From Lutraria lutraria (lineage: Eukaryota > Mollusca > Bivalvia > Venerida > Mactridae), in the NCBI GenBank assembly GCA_964023205.1, contig OZ026842.1, positions 34,797,501 through 34,861,500 of the forward strand: a stretch of 64,000 bases of DNA, in the 5' to 3' direction. The position numbers and the translations under genes were made by a program. Position 1 is the stretch's first letter. Each line of letters begins with the position of its first letter. The notes below the pieces were generated by a model that saw only the letters and a program-made list of their open reading frames with translations, did no database searches and was not told the origin of the DNA. Shown here in pieces: positions 49,366 to 61,300 of the stretch.

Positions 49366-52300
49366 TCACTCAAAACTATAATTATCTAGATACTTTCCAT
49401 CTTCTGTTCTCAGTAGCGAGTCCTTTCCTCCAGGGCCAGTCCCCTTACGTTGCCCCTGCAAATATAGAACGAGAAAGTTAAAACTTTTTGTGCAGTTGAG
49501 TTGTTAATTTGATTTTCACAAATTTTTTTAAAAAGATTGGAATTTTCATAAAAACCTATTTCAGAACAGCTAAAAGAGCCACTAGCAGTCTTGATATCGA
49601 TGTTCAGGATAACTGAGACATTTTTTACTGAAAGATATAACTAAGAAACTATTTTAATTCAACTAAATCTCTAATAGGTTCATCGTACATTACCAGAAAA
49701 CACAGCTGTTTTTTATTTAGCGCATATATATACACACACACAAAAATTCTTAGCAAAATAAATTTACAGTTACATTTTATACTTTAATTGATAAATAATC
49801 CATTTACACTAAATATAAATGTATCTCCACCTTTGTTGGTAAATAGCTATACATAGCTTATGTTTATTGTTATATTATGAGCCAACTATATAAATAAATA
49901 TCTGTATCTTGTATCTCAAATTAAAAATAAATAATGTTTTTATTATATTACTAATGCACTGTTTATATTAAATAAAAAATACCATATGTTGTGCATATAA
50001 TAAATATCAAGATTAAAAAAGCATATACATGTACAAGTTATTTATATGTACAGAAAGAAGATAAAAAAGCTATATTTTATATTTTCTGAAAATGTGGGAA
50101 AATATAGATAGGACAACAGTTCATCAGCTGTAAACAAAATTAGAAAATTGATGTTAATAAGCATGCATTATAACACACAGTGGTGTAGCTTGTAGGATGT
50201 AGGTGTGGTATGCCTTGACTACCCATTTTAAAAACATAAATTTAGAAATATACAAAAGTTCCAAATTTGGGGAAAATGGCAGCTACACCACTGAGGAAGC
50301 AAATTGCTTTAGACCAAAATGAATAACAAGTATGTTTCCATCAATGACTTTGACATAAGCAGGATCTATTAAAATGCAATACAAACCATTTAGGTTTTTA
50401 AAAACAATTGTATTGCATATACATGTATTTAATTTGTATGACAGAATCAAAATATAAAAATTATAAAAGAAGGAAAATATTTTGTTTACATGGAAAAAAA
50501 ATAGGTTCAATTCCTAGAATGGGATAATATAAGTGGAAACATACATAAGGCTAGTAAAATAGTCATGTTTAGAGGTACTTGACCAGATCATTAAGGTATA
50601 TAGGTAGTATTTTTTCTGAACGAATACAAGATACGAATTCATCGCAAAATATATTTTTAATTTGGCTTTTCCTCTAACTTCAGGATCAGCACCAAATATA
50701 TTATGGTTGGTCAGGTACCCAATAAAACAACTATTTTTTTCTGGCCTAACAACATTCATTTTGGCCTTATTAGGTCACAGCAAACAATAACAATCATTAT
50801 ACTGTGGAATCATTAATTTTCGTTGGGGATTTAATTTTTTCGTGGATTTTGTGGGTCAGCTCATCCCCAAAATCAAATCACCACAAATTTAAATGCAGAG
50901 GTAAGGCATTTTTTTCAAAATTCACGAATTTATGTCCCCACGAAATAGTCATTTTAGTAAAAACCACGAAAAATTGAGCTCAACGAAAATAAATGAAAAT
51001 ACAGTATAAAATTGAAAAGAAAAATGCAAATCTAACATTTTCATACCATGATTATTATCATTCATACCAAAATAACAAGTTAAACACTGTGCTACATACC
51101 CCTTAGTTACTTTGAAGTACAGTATGTCTGTTCATATTGAACGAGCACTTTTTCTTCATGACCTATAGTCTTATTGTGCAACTTTGAATAAAAGCAATAC
51201 CAATATTTTTATCAGACATTTGCTGGGCTATACTTTCCCATGGATACTAAACTTAGAACCACTTTTCCATGGAGAATAAGGCCACTGTTTTGTCACTTAT
51301 ATTGTTTCTCTGAATTTTGTTACAAAAATGCCTTATATCAGTGTGGTCACCATTTCGGCAGTGTCTGTAAAACAACTGCATGTAGATGAAAGAAGCAGAA
51401 TATAACATAAGTAACTACAAAACAAAGAAATAGCAATGCATTTATAAAAAAAACTTTTTGGGGAAAACTAGTCAAAATACTTCAGTTAATGAGTTATTGA
51501 TTTTGAAGTTAACAACAAATATGCAACATTTTTATTTTTCGACAAAAAAATGATCAGTGGGTCTGAGAAACAAAGATTGGTGAACAGTGGCCTAAACAAA
51601 GATATAATTATGTTTTTAGAAAATGCATGGGCCTTATACAATAAACTGATCATCTAAATCATTTTATACTCCCCAGGGTGTAATTCCTAATTCCAAACAA
51701 AAATTGATAAAAAAAAACTTATCTGAATTTATAATAATAATCTATCTTTATAAAAAAGACATTGATTGATTTAATTAAAGCATTAATTATGTACATTATC
51801 TCAAAGTACAACAATTAAAAACAAAATGACAACAAAAGGACTTGTCACACACACAAATTACAACATAAATTGAGGTCTCAGAACTTTTTTAAAACAACAC
51901 ACCGAACACTACAAAGACACATTTTCCTATATAACAATGTCAGCCATTTTTTTCATTCTCTCACTTATCAGCGTTGTAATTAATCTACAATTAGGTAAAA
52001 GCTAACAATCAACTTAGTACATACAGATGAAAATCATTTCATCAAACCCACTTTTATTAAATTCATATTAACATATTAAAAAATGTCCCTGATTTTATTC
52101 TCCATTCTAGACGTCAAACAAAACATGCATTTCTAGTTGTTCTCAAACTTTTTTATATATGATATTAACCAAATAGATTTTTTGTTACAATCAATATTCT
52201 TTTAGATAAAGACTTCCATATTACATTTTTATTTCAATTAGAAAATGAAATCACCGTAGTTAAATAACTAAGGCCTCTTTTTCCAGGCCCAAAAGTGATC

Positions 52301-55300
52301 TTAATATCTAAAATAGTTAGCGATACACTAATATTTCCTGTGTACTTATTCTCAATGCTGTTTTACATAAGCATTATATACTCATACATGTATTATTGTA
52401 TATAATAATTAGCCATACGTATTTCTGTGTATTTTTTACGTCAAAAACTATAGTTAACGCCGTGCAGTACATTGCATGTTCAATAAGATGGTTTTTAAGT
52501 ATAAATATTGCTCTCCTTTATACTTGTGAATGAATCTTACCATACTTTTTTCTACAAGTGATCAAACTTTACTGGTTGGATTTAAGAGAGAAATTTAGAA
52601 ACATTTTGAAGAATAGAAAGCTGGATATTTCTGTAGTGAACTATTTTTTAGATTAAACATTTTGTAAAAATTTGGAGTAAAATTCTAGGAATACTTTTTT
52701 GAAAACTGAACAAATTGGTGGTAAAATTTGGTTAATATGAGCTCTATAGGGATTAATCAATAACTGAGGTATCATAATGGTAAATGGTCTGTAGTTCTTG
52801 GCAAAGTATATCAAAACGCATTGTTGTATGTAAACAGGGAACCAACCAAGGTGTAAGAAATATGTAAAGCCATTAAACCAACTTAGTAAGCATGCAATGT
52901 TTTATGCAAATACAAAATATAAAAAGAAGGTGCATTAGATCAGAGGAAAAAACATTGGGGTGGTTTGCATTCTTTTCACCTCTCCACTTTTTAAAGAAAA
53001 ACTCCGCTCAGAGCCCCGGGAAAACCCATGGATTGACCTAGGGTAGCCGGAGGATACCCGACTGGTTGCCGTTTTCCCAGATGTCACACGACTTGACGGG
53101 GCATGAGCGGATGTTTCCCGGCTTCGATGTGCATTGTTCTGTCCCAATGGCAAACCGGACTGAAACCATAATTTTCACATTAAAGTATATGAGAATCATA
53201 TGATATAATTTGTACATTTGTTAACATAAACTAATTAGCAAGTATAGATATTGATCTCTGTTGAACAATATCTGAAAAGCAACAGTAAATTTTCCAAAGC
53301 AAAGCCACCCAACATATCAATATAATCCTGCAATTCATTTAAAGTTTGTAATATAAAACATTTCAAATAATATTCAGTAGTATTAGTATTACAGTATTAA
53401 TACATTTCCTTTTCATACTTATAAATCTGACATTGACATCTGAAATGTTCACACTTACTGTTAACAAGTTAATCAATCTCACATAGTCACACTTATTAAT
53501 CAATAGCATCCCTACTTTAACACTAATGAATTATGAACATCTCCAATTTCACACTTATTAATTAACAGCATAAATTTCACACCAATTATTCATAATTATT
53601 GAAATAACCTGTTAATCATAATCTATATTCAATATCAGTCAAATATTTGCAACTGATATTTTCACACTAGTTAATCAGAACAAACCCTAATTTCACACAT
53701 TTTTGTACCCGTTTTATCAATATCAAATCCTAATTGTTCTAGCATCCCTCCGAGACTGCCCATGGCAGCATCATCATGCTATAGTAATACAAAATTTGAA
53801 CATTACAATCACTGCCACTATGGCAAGACATAAACTGATATCATTGTTGGTACTATGGATACACAAAAATGAATATCATCCTCAATATCAGTTATAGCAA
53901 CAGAACTTGCATATATTATTATTAATTATAAATGAACAATAAAAAGCTAAGAAAATGAATATTTTATCATTTCTGTAGTGGATGATATTGATAATGATTT
54001 AGGTTGTTGCTATGCCAATATCAATAAATACATTAGGGTGGTTACTATGGGTACATACATATTATACATTATTATTTGCAATGTCACAAATTTCCAAAAC
54101 TCACTTTGTCTGCAACCAAGGAAACCATTTCATTAAATGAATTACTTAGGCAACATTGCTAATTTTGCAACATAAAAAAGATTTGTAATACAAAAAATCT
54201 AACTTAATAAAAAAGTAAAACCTTTGGAGTTTCTGAAAGTGTCATGTGACCATACAGCTTGGTCATGTGATCTCTTGTGAGGTGTTATTCAAAATCATAC
54301 AAAATTTTAAAAAGAATCATCCACAGTGCCGTGAGTATGTTGTGAAATGTCCTGATGTTTATTTTTAAAGAAAAGAGCCAATACATTTCAAATCTGTAAA
54401 TAATCTTCTACATTTCAAAATTGATAGGTGATAACCAGTCTTTAAGAAAAGTAAGTCTCATCCTATTGGTTGATCCTAGGCAGATTTTTTAAATTGACCA
54501 ATGGTGAGGCTGGTTTAGACTGGTTTCATGTCAGCATTCAGTAAACACTTTAAGACAAATCAAAGGAATTACACCAAAGACTTAAAATTGAAGAAAAAGA
54601 GTTATTTCTGTTTATATGAGGTTTAAAAAAAAGTAATGCAAAAAGCTTTAACATAATGAGCATTATGATGATATGCTTATAAGCATCTAGATGAAACTTC
54701 TATAAAACACAATAAGAGGTGTGACCATGAAACTTCAATACTCAGTGAAATAAAGAGTTTAAGTATAGGAGTTCAACCTGTTCCTTTATTAAATGACCTC
54801 TACAAAATCAGAATTATAATCATATAAAAACAAGGCTACACACTTAAATCAAGAAAAATATATATTCTTCAAACAAATTTTTTTTTTAAATTCACAGCAC
54901 ATTGTGTTCTAGCCCCAAAGGCGTATAATAATTGGTGCAGAAGCAAAATATAGTCACATATATTATTTGTTTTTTCATGAATAGTTGCCATGTTGAAAAT
55001 CCCACATTATTGTATGGAGGCTACGTGTATCACCTTGCATACAAGAATTTGATTTTTATTGAACTGACAAGCAAAATTATGTTCATGAAGAAAAAAACAA
55101 ACATCATAAAAAAACTCCATATATTACTTTGATGCAAAGCGATCAGCTAAATCCTAATATCCTAATAAAAGTTGTCCTATTTTTGTTCTTTATAATACAG
55201 CATGCAAAGATAAACAACAAAATGAACAATTCAAACCATTCTGAGGCAAGTAAAAGTAATGCAATGGACACTAACAATTGACTCTTATTCAGGAGGCATT

Positions 55301-58300
55301 AATTCTACTGAAGTGTTTTATTTTCAGAATATTAATATTTTTTCTAAAACTTAAAAATTATGTGAAAAATGAAGCAAAATTCATCATAAGAATTATTAGA
55401 AAAGACAAATAAAGAAATCTCAATGAATCTATGTTTGAAAATATTTTTAAACTTTTTTTATTTTTGTGCACATTATACTTACATGAAGTCCAGCTCTCAT
55501 GCCTTGCTTGTCTTTATTTAATTCTGCAACTGTCGTCTTCCTTCCTTTGTCTGGATTGGTGGTCGGTGTCGGACTATCGGCACGCTGTCGGGGACTTGGA
55601 CTTCTAGATCGACCTGGACATCAAACAATGGAGTGTCTAAATGATTTTTTTGTGCACGAAGCAAATGTGTCTTATTAAGCATTATGTTCCTCAAATGATG
55701 TCAAACTGTTGTTCAGTATTTTACAGCATAGATAACATATTCTACATTTATTTGGTAAGCATGAACTATTACCATTTTGTCATTGTACACATCCACTAAT
55801 ATTGTTTATCAAACTAACATATTGTTTGTAAGCATGCAAGCAGACCAATATAATGCATATTTGTAAGTTAAAGCTTTGATTATCATTGTTAGAATTAATG
55901 CTCAGCTATCAATGACAATGGGAAAGGTGAGAAATGGTAGAACATGGGGAAGGAGCTTATGCTTTGCCCCACCCTAATAAGAGGAATAGGTGGATCAAAG
56001 GGAGGGGTTTATGCTCTGCATCCCCCCCCCCCCCCCCTTAAATACTAACAAATTTATCATACAAACCTCCGATTCTTATACATTCATCCTTATGCCTTGC
56101 ATTCCAAGCTTTAAGCTTACATACTTTACTACAGTAGAACACTTCCTTGCATCGAGTACATGCAGACAGACGGACAAACACTGATCGGCCACACTGATAG
56201 CAGTATTTAAACAATGGTTTCCTGCAAGAAAGCAGACAGAATATAAATTCATATGATATCCAAATCAAACAAGAAACACAATGCAAACAAGCCAGGTTTT
56301 CAACAGTTTACTGAGCAGACACCATTTTTCCTATGTTAAGTTATAATCACCTTGACCCCAGATCCCCAAAAACCACCCAAAGCTAGGTTTCCATAACATT
56401 TTAACATTTTGATATATACCAAGTTTGGCAATAACAGGTCAAAGGTCAATTTCAGTCTTTAGTAACAGTTATTATATGGAAAACAATACTTTGATCTCAC
56501 ATAATGTTGAATGCCTGGTAAAAAAGCACAAAAGAAATAATAAATCTTGATTTTGCTTTCAATGAATCTCAGACAGATCTAAACAAAAATAGCAAAAAAT
56601 CTCGTGTATTAATGGTTATTATATTAAGAATAGAATTTTAAATACGCCAGAAAAATCTCAACATTGACAATTAATACCTTCACATTTTAAATCACAATCC
56701 GTTAAAACAGCTTAATAGATAACTTTATGAATAAGAAATATCATAGAATTTATAATAACAACATTTTAAAAAAGAACATCAACAAATTTAAGACACTAAA
56801 AAAATTATATATATATTCTTTATTTATTTATTTATTTTATATTGAATTTTATATTCAGCTCTTCATGCATATTAATTAAACAACTTGCATTGTGTAAGTG
56901 ATCAATCTTTAATTGGGTATATACATTGATGTAAAAGTCAATTTGAAATAATTAATACTGGAATACTGAAGGTGTAATTGCATCAATATTTAATACATTT
57001 AAATAAATCAGTAAGTCTACATGCTGAAACATTATGATTAAAATAACATTTGGTCAATGAACCTCATTCCTTTGGTATGATGGCTAAACCAAGAAATATT
57101 CATGTTTTTAAAAAATACCCCACAATAAAAAAGTACATAATTTAAATGCTGGATAAACTGAAAAAAATAAGTAAATCACAGAAAAATGTATAGAATCAAT
57201 AGAAATCAAAATTCATGATATTTAACATAATAATATGTACACAGAAAAACCTCACTTAGTAATCACTTGCAAATTAAGACAATCTTGATATTTATCAACC
57301 AATTAGCTCACAAAGAAGCCTGGGCTTATGCCTAGCTGTATTGTCTCAATAAACAAAGTCTTTATTACTATATCAAGATCATCTACATATTATTTCATTA
57401 TAAACACTTATTTTCAGACCAGGCCTTTTTTCTTTTTGGGGGGGGGGTAATTTACTCAATAATATCAGTAAACTGAAATACATTTACAGTAGTTTTGCAT
57501 TGTCTAACTAAACTATATAAGGAATCCAATAATTAAAAGAGAGAATTTTAATAACTACATTTATCTGTATATATAATAATAATATTAATATAATCGTTTC
57601 TACAAGATGGAATATTTTGTATATCAAAGATTTGGGAACAAATCAAGGAAATAACTACATTCATGTTCACAAGAAGGATATTATTTGTTTATGAGTACAG
57701 GAAAGAAAAACATTAATACCATAACCAGAACTGCATGGTAAAATAATGAATCTTTGACCATATTTAATTTAAGTGAACAAGAATTATGGAAAATTAATTA
57801 CTTTACGAAATCTTTTTTTCAAAATAAATGAAAAATATCATAAAACTGAACTGACTGGAAACTATGGTTGACTTTATTTTAGAAAAAAAACATGGCTATG
57901 TTTTTTTCTGAGAGAGAGAGAGAGGGGGGGGTAATATAATATATGAATCTATCTATTAAGAACCATTTACAAGTAAATAGAATTATCTATACATAAATTA
58001 CCTGAATGTTACCCTCTTTTTCCTATTTCTATATAAAAATCATTAAAAAATAACTATAAGTAAAAAAAGAACTTTTTTGGGGGGGAGATTAATAATTACA
58101 AAGTATAAAAAAAAATGTATTGTAATTTGTAATTCAAATTTTGTGAAAGGAGCAATAAGAATAAATTTGCAACAAACTCATAATGAAAGGCAAATCTTAT
58201 AATAATTTTGACTAAAAATAAGAGCCTTTCTTTTCTAGAATCTTATCCTGAACCAAACAGACTCCATTGAATAATAATGTAAATCATAAAACTCAATTAA

Positions 58301-61300
58301 GCTTCTATTTTATCCCAATGCATAGAAATATGTTCATCTCTGCACCTTGCTACAAAAAATGCATAAATCAAAGATTTTCTAATATTTTTTTTCTAATTCA
58401 TAAAACCATTCATAAGCCTTACACTGAACTATAAAAAACGCTAAAATTAGTGGATTCTAATAATATTTTTTCTATTCAACACAATTAATATGGTAACACA
58501 CCATTAAAAAGAAGTACTGGAAAAAATCTACAAACCGTATGCACCAGAAATAAAGCAACAACCATAAATGGAAAAATGATGCTAATTTATAAAATTTGAA
58601 TGTGCTATAAGCTACATTTTGGAATAAAGTCAACTACATTTACAAAAAAAATGTAATAAAACTTCCTACAATAGTAAGCCTTGTGCTTTTCAAACCTTAT
58701 TTGGTATCGTCCAATAATATCTTTTCCCTGTGACCTTGAAAATTTGACATGTCGCTTATACCGGGACAATGTCATGTGATAAACATTGCCTGCGCTAAAA
58801 CATACAATATAAAATTTCCTTCAAATTTCCTTCAAATTATCATGATTTGATTTCAGAGCTGAGCCAAAAGGGAACCAGAAAGGGATCAGAAAAGTATTAT
58901 ATATTTAAGTTGATGACCCCAAAACTGAAAGGTCATGGGGTCAATCCTGACAAAGATCACAACTATTCATCATCAGTACATATCAGTACTGCATAAGTTC
59001 CAGAGGGCTCGTTTAACACTTCAAACAATTTTATATGGTTATCTAAACGTTTCAGCCAAGAACTGTCCAAGTGAAAATCAAGCTTTTAATAAACTAAACA
59101 GAATATTATATCTTTTTACGTAACACCAAACTACATCATGCATTGTAAAGTTATAATCATTTCAAACTCATCCATTCTCATACTAGGGAATTAAAACAAA
59201 CCTTTTAAAGAAAGACACATTTTCAACACACTTCAAACTCATTACAGCAAAACCTTAAACAGTGTCAACCTCAACATTAAGACCACCTCTTTATAAGTAC
59301 CACTGTTTTTGTTAAGTTTTCAATATTACATGTATAGTACAACCTCTCCAGAGCGGCCATCTCTTGAAAAACAACCTCCCTTCAACAAAAGAATGATTTT
59401 TTCCCACAGCACATTTTAATGATTAGTTTAATCTCTCTAGAGCAACAACCTCTCAATAACACATAATTTTGTTACTCCATAAGGGTGTTGCTTTGAAGAG
59501 GTTGCACTGTACTTAAATATCTTAACTATCTAATGAGACCTATTCAATATAACAACCAATTTTAATAACCCCAAAGGTGGTCTTAACATACAGGTTTCAC
59601 AGTGCATGCCATTCATATTAACAAATAACATCCATTAGGAGATGATAATAATTATAATAAAAAAATATCTCATTTTAAATTCTAGCACATAAAAAAACTA
59701 AAAAAAAAGACCTTTGGAGAAGAACATTTTTCAATTTCTTCCTATATGAGCTAGCCTATGTAAAATCAAGTGACCCCTGGGGCAGGGCCAATTTTTACCC
59801 AAGGGCCATGGCAAGGTCTACTAGTCAATGCTACATATCAAATATCTAAGCTCTATGCATTGTGGTTTCGGACAAGAAGATTTTTAAAGTTTTTCCTATT
59901 GGTTGCCATTGAAACCAGAGTTTTTAATGTAATTCAATTTTTTGAACACTGAATGGGGACCACTCAAGAATCATTCCAGCAAAGTTTGGTTGCAATTGGC
60001 ATAGTGTTGTAGGAGCAGATGTTGTTTAAAGTAAATATGGATACCACTTCACGATGCACAACGTGCGACAGACGCAAGGCAATCACAAAAGCTCACCATG
60101 AGCACATGTGCTCTTGTGAGCTAAAAATCAGAATCACTCAAAATCATGGCATATTTCTTAGTCTGCAAACCATTGCATACGATTAATTGGAAGCCAATCA
60201 TTTATTCAGCAATAAACACATTTTTTATTAATAATGCATTTCAGCCACCAGACAACTTCCCAGAATTCCATTCAACTATGGACAAATAAAGCAAGACCTC
60301 ACTTAGCAACCACCTAAATATTAAACCCACCTTGTTGTTATAACCATGATCCCATTTTCAATATTTTCTTTATATTTCAACATGAAAATCAGACCACCTA
60401 AATATTAAGGTCATTCTAAGGGGTCCCAAATGCAGTCTGAATATTCAGGTTATTCTGTAAATACTGAAAGGCCATAGCTTAGGCAGGTAAAATTCTACTG
60501 TATGAAATATGTTCTGGTAATCCATTTTCCATTTTATTTAGAGGACAGTTAACATTACCAGCATGCAGTGTTTCTATATTAGTTTCCAGTCCAAACTTTT
60601 GCCCTGTCCCTCATTTGAGGACAATTAACTGGTCCAGTGCTCCTTAGTTACCAACCTGTTCCCATCCATCATTTTGCTAAGCCATTAGCATACAAAGAGT
60701 TAATATGATGAGAGCATGTCATGAAAAAGATATGAATTTGCCAATGAGAGCATACTTCATTAATTATATATGAACAAGGCTTGTAATGGCCAATGAGAGC
60801 ATGTCAAGAACAAGATTTGTATTTGCTGTAAACTAACACAAGGCATGCATAACTTCAAACACTTGTCAAACTGCTATTTGTGGTTTGTACAAGAAACAAC
60901 AACACTTCATTAACTTCATGAAGCTTAGTCCTACAAAACATTCTGGCATGCAGTATTTACCGTATAGGACAAAACAATGGTGGAACCACTTTAAGGTAAG
61001 GTATTGTCCAGCTTTTTAAAACAAACAATGAAAAAGCAAATAAATTCAAGGAACAAAAACCATCCTAATTCAAAGAGGCCAAGTTTAAAATGAAATGTTT
61101 GTTTGTGACAACATAGATGACCCTGCAGAGATAGCCAAAGACTTAGAAAAGGTTGTCGATGCCATTATTATATTGACTTATCATATCACATCTTCGAGCA
61201 AGAGAAACAATTCTAAAATGTTTGGGTACCTTCTCATTGTTACTATATTCCTACACTGAGTTACTACACTTTCAGCAGGATGTGTTCAGGAGTTTAGAGC

